A stretch of 64,000 nt of DNA from Streptomyces echinoruber (GTDB lineage: Bacteria > Actinomycetota > Actinomycetes > Streptomycetales > Streptomycetaceae). The notes below the pieces were generated by a model. It worked only from the letters and a program-made list of their open reading frames with translations, had not been told where the DNA came from and did no database searches. This document shows positions 33,332-42,116 of this stretch, piece after piece. The stretch spans positions 62,001-126,000 of the forward strand of contig NZ_BMWH01000014.1 of NCBI RefSeq assembly GCF_014651135.1, in the 5' to 3' direction. The first letter of the stretch is position 1, and every line of letters begins with the position of its first letter. The position numbers and the translations under genes are program-made.

Positions 33332-34665
33332 GCCTGCGGGCACGCGTCCACGCCCCGGAGGAGAACGGCGGCCGCGGCGGGGACGGCCACCTGGTCGCCT
33401 CCTACCGGGCCAAGCTGCTGGAGGAGATCGACCTCGCCGAGATGAGCTCGCTGGCCGCCGCCGAGCGGCGGGCCCGCCTGGAGCGGGTGCTCGGGCACAT
33501 CATCAGCCGCGAGGGCCCGGTCCTGTCGACGGTGGAGCGCGCCCAGCTCATCCGCCGGGTCGTCGACGAGGCGCTCGGCCTGGGCATCCTGGAGCCGCTG
33601 CTGGAGGACGCGTCGATCACCGAGATCATGGTGAACGGGCCGGACGCGATCTTCGTCGAGCGCGGCGGCCGGGTCGAGCAACTGCCGCTGCGCTTCGCCT
33701 CCCACGACCAGCTCATGCAGACCATCGAGCGGATCGTGTCGACCGTCAACCGCCGCGTGGACGAGTCGAACCCGATGGTCGACGCCCGCCTGCCCTCCGG
33801 GGAGCGCGTCAACGTCATCATCCCGCCGCTGTCCCTGACCGGCGCCACACTCACCATCCGCCGCTTCCCGCGCTCCTTCACCCTGCACGAGCTGATCGGC
33901 CTCGGCTCGCTCGACGAGCCCATGCTGTACCTGCTCGCCGCCCTGGTGCAGGCGAAGTTCAACATCATCGTCTCCGGCGCCACCGGCACCGGGAAGACGA
34001 CCCTGCTCAACGCCCTGTCCGGGCTGATCCCCGACGGCGAGCGCATCATCACCATCGAGGACAGCGCCGAACTCCAGCTCCAGCAGTCCCACGTCGTACG
34101 CCTGGAGTCCCGGCCGCCCAACGTCGAGGGCAAGGGCCGGGTCACCATCCGCGACCTGGTGCGCAACTCCCTGCGCATGCGGCCCGACCGCATCGTCGTC
34201 GGCGAGGTGCGCGGCGGCGAGTCCCTCGACATGCTGCAGGCGATGTCCACCGGCCACGACGGCTCGCTGGCCACCGTGCACGCCAACAGCGCCGAGGACG
34301 CGCTGATGCGCCTGAAGACGCTGGCGTCCATGTCCGACGTCGAGGTGCCCTTCGAGGCGCTGCACGACCAGATCAACAGCGCCGTCGACGTCATCGTCCA
34401 GCTCGCCCGGTTCGCCGACGGCGCCCGCCGCGTCACCGAGATCGCCCTGCTCGACAGCCACGGCAGCGAGCCGTACCGGCTGGCCACCGTGGCCCGCTTC
34501 GCCGCCCGGCCGATGACCCCGGACGGCCGCGTGCACGGCCACTTCACGTACTTCCCGCTGCCCCGCCGGGCCGCCGACCGGCTGTTCCTGGCGGGCCAGT
34601 CCGTCCCGCAGGCGTTCGGCGTCGCCCTGTCCGCGGACCAACTCGCCCTCCGAGAGGCCAGGTAG
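33328..34665 (+). CDS. tadA: Pilus assembly ATPase TadA/CpaF
   Basis: 445 aa; start overlaps the upstream stop by 4 bp. VirB11/GspE-type secretion ATPase: the N-terminal domain includes EPLLEDASITEIMVNGPDAI, Walker A is SGATGTGKTTLLNAL (K223), the Asp box is ITIEDSAELQL, Walker B is DRIVVGEVRGGESLDMLQAM and the His box is TGHDGSLATVHANSAEDAL. All catalytic parts are present. It powers Flp pilin extrusion. Length is typical for CpaF. Confidence 0.95.
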   Translation: MSLRARVHAPEENGGRGGDGHLVASYRAKLLEEIDLAEMSSLAAAERRARLERVLGHIISREGPVLSTVERAQLIRRVVDEALGLGILEPLLEDASITEIMVNGPDAIFVERGGRVEQLPLRFASHDQLMQTIERIVSTVNRRVDESNPMVDARLPSGERVNVIIPPLSLTGATLTIRRFPRSFTLHELIGLGSLDEPMLYLLAALVQAKFNIIVSGATGTGKTTLLNALSGLIPDGERIITIEDSAELQLQQSHVVRLESRPPNVEGKGRVTIRDLVRNSLRMRPDRIVVGEVRGGESLDMLQAMSTGHDGSLATVHANSAEDALMRLKTLASMSDVEVPFEALHDQINSAVDVIVQLARFADGARRVTEIALLDSHGSEPYRLATVARFAARPMTPDGRVHGHFTYFPLPRRAADRLFLAGQSVPQAFGVALSADQLALREAR

Positions 34666-34672
34666 GTGCCGC

Positions 34673-35641
34673 ATGGAGCTCGCCACGGAGTCCGGTATGG
34701 ATCTGCAGACCCTCGTCACCCTCACCACCGGCGCCACCCTGCTGGCCTGCGTCCTGGCCGTCGCCGGCGTGCACGCCTACGGCCGGGGCCGGGCCCAGCG
34801 GGCGGCGCTCATCGACCGCCTCTCGGCCACCCCCCAGCTTCCGCCCGGCGGCCGCCGACGCCGGTTCCGCGCCCTCGACCGCCGTCTGCGCCGCACCCGG
34901 CTCGGCCGCCGGCTGGAGCTGCGGCTGGCCGCGACGGGACTGGACGTCACCCCGGGCGAGTTCACCGCCGCCCTGCTCGTCGCCGTGGCGGGCCTGTGGC
35001 TGGTCGGGCAGGCGGCCCTGGCGCCGTTCTTCGGGCCGATCGCCGGGCTCCTCGGCGTCTGGGCGGCCGTGCAGTTCCTCACCTGGCAACGGCAGAAACG
35101 CATCGAGAGGTTCATCAACCAACTCCCCGAACTCGCCCGCATCCTCGCCAACGCCACCCACGCCGGCCTCGCCCTGCGCACCGCCATCGGCATGGCCGCG
35201 GAAGAGCTGGAGGCCCCCGCCGGTGAGGAACTCGCCCAGGTCGCCCACCAGTTGGCGCTCGGCGCGAGCATGGACGACGCCCTCGGCGAACTCGCCGACC
35301 GCCTGCCCTCGCGCGAACTCGTCGTCCTCGTCACCACCCTGGTGCTCTCCCACCGGGCCGGCGGCCAGGTCGTCAGCGCCCTGCGCAACCTCACCGAGAC
35401 CCTGGAGGAACGCAAGGAGACCCGGCGCGAGATCCGCACCCAGCTCTCCCAGGTCAACATGACCTCCTACGCCGTGCCCGTCCTCGGCATCGGCTCCCTG
35501 TTCCTGATGAACGGAGTCAAGGACGGCGCCCTGGACCGCATGACCGGCTCCCCCCTCGGGCAGGCCGCGGTGGTCGTCGCGTTCGCGCTGTACGCCGTCG
35601 GGTTCGTCCTCATCCGCCGCCTGTCCCGCATCGACGTCTGA
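34673..35641 (+). CDS. tadB: Inner-membrane pilus platform protein TadB
   Basis: 322 aa (MDLQTLV, 9 codons downstream, is an alternative start). An N-terminal helix (TGATLLACVLAVAGVHAYG), then two central helices at about 105-140 (FTAALLVAVAGLWLVGQAAL). The T2SSF domain includes RFINQLPELARILANATHAG, a cytoplasmic helical region with QVAHQLALGASMDDALGELA, and a C-terminal pair of membrane helices. TadB and TadC form the membrane platform on which TadA acts. Confidence 0.9.
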   Translation: MELATESGMDLQTLVTLTTGATLLACVLAVAGVHAYGRGRAQRAALIDRLSATPQLPPGGRRRRFRALDRRLRRTRLGRRLELRLAATGLDVTPGEFTAALLVAVAGLWLVGQAALAPFFGPIAGLLGVWAAVQFLTWQRQKRIERFINQLPELARILANATHAGLALRTAIGMAAEELEAPAGEELAQVAHQLALGASMDDALGELADRLPSRELVVLVTTLVLSHRAGGQVVSALRNLTETLEERKETRREIRTQLSQVNMTSYAVPVLGIGSLFLMNGVKDGALDRMTGSPLGQAAVVVAFALYAVGFVLIRRLSRIDV

Positions 35642-35662
35642 CCACCCAGGGAGGGAGGAGTC

Positions 35663-36550
35663 ATGGCACTGCTGCTCGCACTGCTCATGGGCCTGAGCGT
35701 GTGGGGCGTCTTCACCGGCATCCGCATGCACCGCGCGGACGCCAGGCTCCCCGCCGACCTCGCCCTGGCCCTGGAGGTCGGCGCCACCCGCACCGGCGCG
35801 GTGGACTCCCTCGTCGACCGCCTCGGCATGCGGTACGCGCCCGCCGTCCTGCGCCTCATGGGCCCCCGGCTGGTCGCCAAGTACCGCCGCAGGATCGACC
35901 TCGCGGGCAACCCGGGCGGCCTGACCATCGACCGGTACGCGGCCCGGCGGGCGGTCTACGGCTTCCTCGGCGCCGTGGGCGGCATCGTCTTCCTGCTGCG
36001 GGGCCAGTTCCTCGTCGCCCTCCTGCTGTTCGCCTTCGGCGCGTTCTGGACGGAGGTCGGCATCTGGGCCGCGATGCGGCACCGCAAGGACGTCATCGAG
36101 CGCACCCTGCCCGACTTCCTGGACGTCCTCGCGGTCGTGGTCGGCGCCGGCCTCGGCTTCCGCCAGGCCCTGGACCGGGTCGCCTCCCGCTACGAGGGCC
36201 CCTGGGCCGACGAGATCCGCATCACCCTGCGCCAGATGGACCTCGGCATGAGCCGCCGCCAGGCCTTCGCCGAACTGCGCCGGCGCAACGACTCCGAGCA
36301 GGTCGCCATGTTCGTCACGGCACTCCAGCAGGGCGAGGAACTCGGCGCGCCCATCGTCGACACGCTGGTCGCCCTCGCCAAGGACATGCGCCGCACCGAC
36401 GCCCAGAACGCCCGCCGCAAGGCCGCCCGCGCGGTGCCCAAGGCCACGCTGATGATCACCACGTTCATGGTCCCGGCCACGATGATCCTCCTCGCCACCG
36501 GCCTCCTGCTCGGCTCCGGCGTGGACTTCGGCTCGATCACCGGCAAGTGA
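35663..36550 (+). CDS. tadC: Inner-membrane pilus platform protein TadC
   Basis: 295 aa; ATG after GGGAGGAG. N-terminal helix LLALLMGLSVWGVFTGI, central helices GFLGAVGGIVFLLRGQFLVA, then T2SSF: LPDFLDVLAVVVGAGLGFRQ, RITLRQMDLGMSRRQAFAEL, EQVAMFVTALQQGEELGAPI and AKATLMITT-like final helix PKATLMITTFMVPATMILLA. Pairs with TadB. The next gene starts 20 bp on. Confidence 0.9.
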   Translation: MALLLALLMGLSVWGVFTGIRMHRADARLPADLALALEVGATRTGAVDSLVDRLGMRYAPAVLRLMGPRLVAKYRRRIDLAGNPGGLTIDRYAARRAVYGFLGAVGGIVFLLRGQFLVALLLFAFGAFWTEVGIWAAMRHRKDVIERTLPDFLDVLAVVVGAGLGFRQALDRVASRYEGPWADEIRITLRQMDLGMSRRQAFAELRRRNDSEQVAMFVTALQQGEELGAPIVDTLVALAKDMRRTDAQNARRKAARAVPKATLMITTFMVPATMILLATGLLLGSGVDFGSITGK

Positions 36551-36570
36551 GGACGGGGGCGAGGACGGAC

Positions 36571-38271
36571 ATGATCGCGACGAGGAAACGCCGGGGACTG
36601 GCCCGGGGGCTGCGGCGGCACGCACAGGAGCGGGCGCCGGGGGAGTGGCAAGGGCAGGCGCAAGGAGAGCGTCAGGGGCAGACGCAGGGGGAGCGCCAGG
36701 GGCGGGCGCAGGGGGAGCGCCAGGGGCAGGTACGGCTGCCGGGGGTGCCGGCGCAGGCGGGCCCTGCGGTCGTGCGGGCGACCCGGGGCCGCTCCGATGC
36801 GGCCCTTCCCGAGGCAACCCTCTTTGAGGCGGTCCTTTCCCCGGCGATCCTTTCCCCGGCGGCCCTTCCCGATGCGGCCCGCCCCGATGCGGCCCTCCCC
36901 GAGGACGAACGGCTCCCGCACCCCCCGCACGCGCCGTCCCCGACCGCGGACGCCACCGCATCCGCCACCGCACCCGAACCCGCGCCCGGACCTGGACCCG
37001 ACTCCGTCCTCACGCACACCCTTGCTTCCGAACCCGCCGCCGATTCCGCCTCCGCTCCAGAAAAACTGCAGGTCAGCGCCCTGCAGGCGATGTGCCGGTA
37101 CGTCTTCGGCTTCCGCCTCGCGATGATCGCCCTGGCCGCCCCGGCCGCCCTCCTCAACGCCTCCCCGGGCCTGGCGGTCCGCCTGGTCGGCGCCGCGGTC
37201 GTCGTCACCTTCATGGGCTCCTACGTCCTCGTGCGCGACTGGGAGCGCTTCGGCCCCCTCCTCCTGCGCCACCCCACCCTGCTGGCGCTGGACACGCTCT
37301 TCGGCGCGCTGCTGCTCGCCGCGGCCGGCCCCGACAGCACCCTCGCCTACGTCAGCGTGTGCACCCCGCTGCTGGCGGGACTGGTCTACGGCTGGCGCGG
37401 CGCCGGCGTGTTCGCCTCCCTGCAGTCGCTGATCCTGCTCGCCGTCTACGCCGCCACCCGGGACCTGTCCGCCGACCCCGCCCAGTGCGCGCTCTTCCCC
37501 GGCCTGTGCGTCATCGCGGGCGCCGCCGGCGTCACCCTGCGCAACCTGCTGCTGCGCTTCGGCGAAGCCACCCGGACCCTGACGGAGGTCCGGGCACGGC
37601 TGGCGGTCACCGAGGCGGTGGCCGCCGAACGCGCCCGCCTGGCCCGGGAGATGCACGACTCCGTCGCCAAGACCCTGCATGGCATCGCCCTGGCCGCCGA
37701 CGGCCTGGCCGCCTCCGCCGGCGCCGACCGGCCCGACCCCGCCCTGCTGCGGCGGCAGGCCGGCCTGGTGGCCCGCTCCGCGCGCCGCGCCGCCGCAGAG
37801 GCCCGCGAGCTGCTCGCCGACCTGCGGCGCGAGACCGACCCCGGGCACGGCACCGACGTCCTGGCCGAACTCGCCGCCCGTGCCAGGGACTTCACCGCCC
37901 GCACCGGCCTGCCCGCCACCTGCCGCCCGACCGGCGGGGGGACCGTGCCGCCGGTTCCGCCGGCCGTGGCCCGCCAGATCCTCACCATCGCCGGGGAGGC
38001 CATGGAGAACGCCCACCGCCACGCGGCCGCCAGCCGTGTCGACGTGCGCGCCGGCGTCCACGGTGACCTGCTGTGCGTCAGCGTCTACGACGACGGCCGC
38101 GGCCTGCCACCCGGCACCAGCCTCGACGACCTGCGCCGCACCGGGCACTTCGGGCTCGTCGGCATGGCGGAACGCGCCGCCGCGGTCGGCGCCCGCCTGC
38201 GCATCGGCCGCGGCGACCACCCCCGCGGCACCGAGGTCCGCCTCGAACTCCCGCTGGCGGCACTGACATGA
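36571..38271 (+). CDS. Membrane sensor histidine kinase of the Tad locus
   Basis: 566 aa, ATG at 36571. Residues 1-165 are disordered: an 8-residue repeat (GERQGQTQ, GERQGRAQ; four copies) and an Ala/Pro-rich tail. About five membrane helices lie between 170 and 330. HisKA_3: LAREMHDSVAKTLHGIALAA (phospho-His H362). HATPase: ENAHRHA (N480), DDGRGLPPG and GLVGMAERAAAVGARL. This is the NarL-type two-component kinase class. It overlaps the response regulator gene if that starts at 38268. Likely controls Tad/Flp expression; signal unknown. Confidence 0.9.
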   Translation: MIATRKRRGLARGLRRHAQERAPGEWQGQAQGERQGQTQGERQGRAQGERQGQVRLPGVPAQAGPAVVRATRGRSDAALPEATLFEAVLSPAILSPAALPDAARPDAALPEDERLPHPPHAPSPTADATASATAPEPAPGPGPDSVLTHTLASEPAADSASAPEKLQVSALQAMCRYVFGFRLAMIALAAPAALLNASPGLAVRLVGAAVVVTFMGSYVLVRDWERFGPLLLRHPTLLALDTLFGALLLAAAGPDSTLAYVSVCTPLLAGLVYGWRGAGVFASLQSLILLAVYAATRDLSADPAQCALFPGLCVIAGAAGVTLRNLLLRFGEATRTLTEVRARLAVTEAVAAERARLAREMHDSVAKTLHGIALAADGLAASAGADRPDPALLRRQAGLVARSARRAAAEARELLADLRRETDPGHGTDVLAELAARARDFTARTGLPATCRPTGGGTVPPVPPAVARQILTIAGEAMENAHRHAAASRVDVRAGVHGDLLCVSVYDDGRGLPPGTSLDDLRRTGHFGLVGMAERAAAVGARLRIGRGDHPRGTEVRLELPLAALT

Positions 38272-38363
38272 GCCCGGCAGCCCACCCGTGTCCGATACGG
38301 CACCACCCGCGTTCCCGCTCCTGCGACACCCCACCCGACGAGGACGAGAGGAGGCCGCCGCCG

Positions 38364-39203
38364 ATGCCCCACGAGAACACCCCGCCGTCCGTGCCGCTGC
38401 GCGTGCTGGTGGCCGACGACAACCCCGTGGTCCGCGCCGGGCTGACGGCCCTGCTCACCGCCCGCGCGGACATCACGGTCGTCGCCGAGGCCGCCGACGG
38501 CCACACGGCCTGCGCGGCGGCCGAGACCCACCGCCCCGACGTCGTCCTGCTGGACGTCCGCATGCCCGGCATGGACGGCCTCTCCGCCCTGCCCCGCCTC
38601 GTGCGCGTCGCGCCCGTCCTGATGCTCACCTACAGCGGCGAGGCCGAGATCGTCCAGGAAGCCCTGCGCCGGGGAGCCGCCGGCTACCTCGTCCACGGCG
38701 AGTTCACCGCCGACCAGCTCCTCACCGCCGTCCGCGACACCGGGGCCGGTCTCGCCCACTTCACCGCCACGGCGGCCGGCGCCGTACGCGCCCAGTTAAG
38801 GCGCGAACCGGCCGGCCCACCCCTGCCGGACGGTCTGGGCAGTGCAACTGCATACGGCGAAAGTCCGCCAATTCCCGCCCAGCCGCCAATTTCCGCAAAA
38901 CCGCTTTCGCAACTGCAACCGGCCGTGGGACAGTTGACGTCTGGACGGTCGGCGGACCGCCGTCCGACCGCAGTCGACCGTTCCCGGTTCCGTCTGAGCG
39001 CCAGGGAGGCGGAGATCATGGACCTCATCGCGTCCGGCATGACCAACCAGCAGATCGCCGCCGCCTGCTTCATCAGCGAGAAGACGGTCAAGAACCACAT
39101 CAACCGCATCTTCGCCAAGCTCCACAGCACCAGCCGCGCCGAGGCCGCCGCCAAGTGGCTGGGCACGGCCCCCGGTTCCGAACGGGCGGGTGACCCCCGG
39201 TGA
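38364..39203 (+). CDS. LuxR/NarL-type response regulator of the Tad locus
   Basis: 279 aa from ATG 38364 (GAGGAGG upstream). ATG 38268 overlapping the kinase stop by 4 bp is an alternative that adds 32 residues. Receiver: LRVLVADDNPVVRAG, phospho-Asp D64 in VVLLDVRMPGMDG, switch Thr/Ser LMLTYSGE, Lys region replaced by GYLVHGEF (no clear conserved Lys). A long linker with Pro/Gln (PPIPAQPPISAKPLSQLQP) separates it from the LuxR HTH LSAREAEIMDLIASGMTNQQ, FISEKTVKNHINRIFAKL. It probably activates flp, which starts 120 bp downstream. Confidence 0.9.
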   Translation: MPHENTPPSVPLRVLVADDNPVVRAGLTALLTARADITVVAEAADGHTACAAAETHRPDVVLLDVRMPGMDGLSALPRLVRVAPVLMLTYSGEAEIVQEALRRGAAGYLVHGEFTADQLLTAVRDTGAGLAHFTATAAGAVRAQLRREPAGPPLPDGLGSATAYGESPPIPAQPPISAKPLSQLQPAVGQLTSGRSADRRPTAVDRSRFRLSAREAEIMDLIASGMTNQQIAAACFISEKTVKNHINRIFAKLHSTSRAEAAAKWLGTAPGSERAGDPR

Positions 39204-39326
39204 CACCGACGACGCGCGGCGGCCGACCGCCGCTTTGGGCCCGGGATTGGGCCCCTGGACCCTCCGGAAGGCGGCCGGGCGCGCCGTACGGTGCGCCCAC
39301 CGACGGCGACAACGGAGGAGCACACC

Positions 39327-39524
39327 ATGAACTACTGGGTCAACACAGCGATCGCGCACCTCAAGGCCCGGGCCGCCCGCGACGACCGGGGGCAGACCGC
39401 GGTGGAGTACCTGGGGATCATCGCGGTGGTGGTGGCGATTGTGCTGGCGATCACCGGGACGGACATCGGTCAGTCGATCTACGACGCCATCGTGAACCAG
39501 ATCGACAAGGTCACCGGCGGCTGA
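39327..39524 (+). CDS. flp: Flp/Fap-type major pilin
   Basis: 65 aa; ATG after GGAGGAG. Short basic leader MNYWVNTAIAHLKARAARDD, cleavage motif RGQTAVEYLGIIAVVVAIVL with the conserved Glu at +5-like position, then a short mature part ending KVTGG. Typical size for Flp. The prepilin peptidase needed to cleave it is encoded at 42117. A 12-bp palindrome follows the stop at once, and may limit read-through to the minor genes. Confidence 0.88.
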   Translation: MNYWVNTAIAHLKARAARDDRGQTAVEYLGIIAVVVAIVLAITGTDIGQSIYDAIVNQIDKVTGG

Positions 39525-40120
39525 GGCGGATCCGCCAGCACGGTGACGCAGGGCAGGCCTTCCCCATCTACATCACGGTGGTGGCGGGCCTGCTCTTTCT
39601 CGCGTTCGCCTATCTGGCGGTCGGTCAGGCAGCCGCAAACCGGAACGGCGCGCAGACGGCGGCCGACGCGGCGGCGCTCGCGGCGGCCCAGGACACCCGG
39701 GACCAACTGGCGGGCAAATGGGTGGAGGAGGTCCTCGACCCCACCAAGTGGCAGGACATCTTCGACGGCAAGCTGCAATTGACCGACGATCCCTGTGCGC
39801 GTGCTCGTCAACTCGCCGACCGGAACGACGCCGACCTCACCGCCTGCACTCCTGAGGGGCTGCTCGGCTACACGGTCGACGTCCGGACCAGGCAGTCCGT
39901 GGGGGACTCGATCGTTCCCGGCACGGAGAACAAGCACTCCACGGCATCCGCCACCGCCGTGATCGAGTCGCTCTGCACGTTCAAGCCACCGTCCGAGGAC
40001 GCCGGAGACGACGTTCTACCACGGCTGACGTGCCGGGACGGGGACTGGGATCTCGACCCGCACCACCTCACCGACCTGCCGAGGCCCGAGGACCTCTTCG
40101 ATGTCCATCTGGCCGACTGA
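39521..40120 (+). CDS. TadG/TadE-like pilus protein, start uncertain
   Basis: Roughly 199 aa if initiated at CTG 39521. The sequence RRIRQHGDAGQAFPIYITVV then AGLLFLAFAYLAVGQAAANR is the Flp-associated TadE/G-like signature, and AQTAADAAALAAAQDTRDQL matches its continuation. No ATG, GTG or TTG occurs in this frame between 39480 and the membrane helix. CTG overlapping the flp stop (CTGA) is the best start; the first GTG would remove the conserved region. Either non-AUG initiation by coupling to flp, or a sequence error. C-terminal domain with Cys pairs and no family match. Signal-anchored. Confidence 0.7.
   Translation: MRRIRQHGDAGQAFPIYITVVAGLLFLAFAYLAVGQAAANRNGAQTAADAAALAAAQDTRDQLAGKWVEEVLDPTKWQDIFDGKLQLTDDPCARARQLADRNDADLTACTPEGLLGYTVDVRTRQSVGDSIVPGTENKHSTASATAVIESLCTFKPPSEDAGDDVLPRLTCRDGDWDLDPHHLTDLPRPEDLFDVHLAD
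39525..39536. terminator. Palindrome after flp stop, possible attenuator
   Basis: GGCGGATCCGCC is a perfect 12-bp palindrome starting one base after the flp stop codon and lying within the first codons of the TadG-like gene. In mRNA it can fold only as a small hairpin, but could stabilise flp mRNA or reduce translation of the next gene. Confidence 0.35.
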
Positions 40121-40155
40121 CGAAGCGAACGACGAGTGACGAAGGAAGCAGAACG

Positions 40156-40740
40156 ATGAGCATTCGGTTCACTGCGAAGGCCCGCAGGGGGTTGGTCGCG
40201 TTGACCGTGGCGACCGGGCTGGCCCTCGGCGTGGCCGGCTGCGGCGATGGGGGTGGCGGCGGTGACGACAAGAAGCAGGAGGCGTCGGCCTCCGCTTCCC
40301 GGTCCGACGGATCCGCTCCCAGCACGCAGGAAGGCTCGGACGAGTCTCTGGCCGAACTCAGGGGCGAGGACGGGTTGATGCTCAGGATCACCTCTGCCAC
40401 CAGGGATTCCGGTGGCTTCGTCACGGTGAACGGTGAGCTGAAGAACGACGGCGACCAGTCGGTCAGGGTTTCCGTCCGTACGGCGGGTGACGAGACCGAG
40501 ATCATCAGGCACGGTTCATCGCTCGGCGGGGCCACCTTCGTGGACTCTGCGGGAAAGAAGCGCTACTACGTGCTGCGGGACACCGACGGGCGTCCACTGA
40601 CGACGACCAACCTGCCGAGGATCAAGGCAGGGGCTTCCATTCCCGTCTTCATGCAGTTCCCCGCACCGCCTCCCGACACGACCGAAGTCACCTTCGAACT
40701 GCCGACGTTCTCCAGCGCCACCCTCAAGATCTCCGGGTGA
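40156..40740 (+). CDS. Predicted lipoprotein of the Tad locus
   Basis: 194 aa, ATG after GAAGGAAGCA. Lipoprotein signal: basic N-terminus, LVALTVATGLALGVAGC with lipobox LGVAGC. A Ser/Ala-rich linker follows, then a beta-rich domain (LMLRITSATRDSGGFVTVNG, SVRVSVRTAGDETEI, KRYYVLRDTDGRPLTTT, VTFELPTF) resembling immunoglobulin-like lipoproteins (DUF4352-like pattern). Cell-surface location. Only 7 bp separate it from the OmpA-like gene. Confidence 0.8.
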   Translation: MSIRFTAKARRGLVALTVATGLALGVAGCGDGGGGGDDKKQEASASASRSDGSAPSTQEGSDESLAELRGEDGLMLRITSATRDSGGFVTVNGELKNDGDQSVRVSVRTAGDETEIIRHGSSLGGATFVDSAGKKRYYVLRDTDGRPLTTTNLPRIKAGASIPVFMQFPAPPPDTTEVTFELPTFSSATLKISG

Positions 40741-40747
40741 GGCCCTC

Positions 40748-41380
40748 ATGACCCGCACCCGCCCCCGCACCCTGACCCTCACCACCGCCTTCCTCCTCAC
40801 CACCACCCTCCTGTGCGCCACCCCCACCCTCGCTCGCGCCGACGACGCCCCCAGCGTTCCTCCGGGCACCGAGGCCTCCGCCTCCGCGCCCGTCGACGTC
40901 GATCCCAACGACCCCGATCTGAAGCTGCCCGAGGGAGCGACCCTCGCGGAGCCGAAGGTGCTGGACATCAAGTCGGTCGTGGAGGACCAGGGCGGGGAGG
41001 AACGCCGGGAGGACACGAACGCGGACGTGACGTTCGCGCTCCAGGCGGAGGTGCTGTTCGACAAGGACAGTTCGAAACTCGGCGACCGGGCCAAGGCGCG
41101 GATCGCGAGGATCGCCGAGGAGATCAAGAAGCAGAACGCGACCCACGTACGGGTCTTCGGCTTCACCGACAACCTGGGCTCGTCGGCCCACGGCGACGTC
41201 CTGTCCCGCCGGCGCGCCAACGTCGTGCACGACCTGCTGGACCAGCAGGTGAACGACCCGGACATCACCTACGAGGTCCGCGGCTACGGCGAGCAGTACC
41301 CCATCGCCTCGAACGCCACGGAGGAGGGCCGCCGCAAGAACCGCCGGGTGGAGGTCTCCTTCCCGCGGACACAGGGCTGA
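40748..41380 (+). CDS. Secreted OmpA-like peptidoglycan-binding protein
   Basis: 210 aa. Signal peptide TLTLTTAFLLTTTLLCATPTLARA. Residues 100-205 are an OmpA/MotB C-terminal domain: VLFDKDSSKLGDRAKARIAR, VRVFGFTDNLGSS (G-x-TD), LSRRRANVVHDLL and GYGEQYPIASNATEEGRRKN followed by RRVEV. The conserved Asp (TDN) and Arg (NRRVE) contact diaminopimelate. It likely anchors the pilus assembly to the wall in this monoderm. Last gene of the Tad operon. Confidence 0.88.
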   Translation: MTRTRPRTLTLTTAFLLTTTLLCATPTLARADDAPSVPPGTEASASAPVDVDPNDPDLKLPEGATLAEPKVLDIKSVVEDQGGEERREDTNADVTFALQAEVLFDKDSSKLGDRAKARIARIAEEIKKQNATHVRVFGFTDNLGSSAHGDVLSRRRANVVHDLLDQQVNDPDITYEVRGYGEQYPIASNATEEGRRKNRRVEVSFPRTQG

Positions 41381-41457
41381 CGCGGGTGACGAAGGCGGTG
41401 CGGGAGACGAGGGCGACGCCGGCCGCGCGGGCGGGTCGGATGGCGCCGGCGGGCCGG

Positions 41458-41826
41458 CTATCCGGCCTCCACCGACACCCGGGCCCCCGCCCGCACCCCC
41501 CACTCCGCCATCGCGCCCGCCCGCGCCTCCAGGACGTGCCGGGCGCGCAGGCGGGGCAGGCCCAGGCGGTTGGGGGGCATGGTGCGGACGGCGACGACCT
41601 GCAGGGCGCGGTCGAGGTAGGCCACGTCGATGGGGAAGCGCATGCGGAAGGTGTGGATGCTGTTGGCGGGGGAGAGGAGCAGGGCGCCGTCGAGGAAGTC
41701 CCGGCCGAGCAGGCCCCTGGTGCGGGCGCGGTACGAGGTGGCGATCTCCAGGGGGACGGGGGTCGGGGGGCGGCCGTCGTCGGCGTGGACGAGGAGCGTG
41801 CCCCGCGTGTCCTGCCAGCGTCCCAT
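41458..41826 (-). CDS. DUF192 family protein
   Basis: 122 aa; ATG preceded by GAGGACC. DUF192 pattern: LEIATSYRARTRGLLGRDFL, ALLLSPANSIHTFRMRFPID, VAYLDRALQVVAVRTMPPNR and HVLEARAGAMAEWGV. A small soluble fold found beside Tad clusters in actinobacteria; biochemical role unknown. Convergent with the OmpA-like gene. Confidence 0.85.
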   Translation of the reverse strand: MGRWQDTRGTLLVHADDGRPPTPVPLEIATSYRARTRGLLGRDFLDGALLLSPANSIHTFRMRFPIDVAYLDRALQVVAVRTMPPNRLGLPRLRARHVLEARAGAMAEWGVRAGARVSVEAG

Positions 41827-41954
41827 GGTCCTCGGCCCGCCTTCCCGTCCGCCGTGTGGTCGTCCCCGCCGGCCGACCGTATCCGCCGCCGGACGCGTCC
41901 CGCACGGGTTCCCGGACCCATGTCCCGTACGGCGGACCGGAATTACCGGAACTA

Positions 41955-42026
41955 CCCGGATCGCTCGGACTACCCGGATCGCTCGGACTACCCGGATCGC
42001 TCGGACTACCCGGATCGCTCGGACAG
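41955..42026. repeat. 18-bp tandem repeat, four units
   Basis: Units begin at 41955, 41973, 41991 and 42009 and read CCCGGATCGCTCGGACTA; the last ends differently. A degenerate tail of GGATCACCAGGA-type units continues to about 42100. It separates the DUF192 start from the prepilin peptidase start. No protein is assigned. Confidence 0.85.
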
Positions 42027-42116
42027 CTGGGATCGCCCGGACTGCTGGGATCACCAGGAACACCAGGATTACTGGACCATCAGGATCACCTGGGCCACCA
42101 GGATTAGGGTCCCGGC

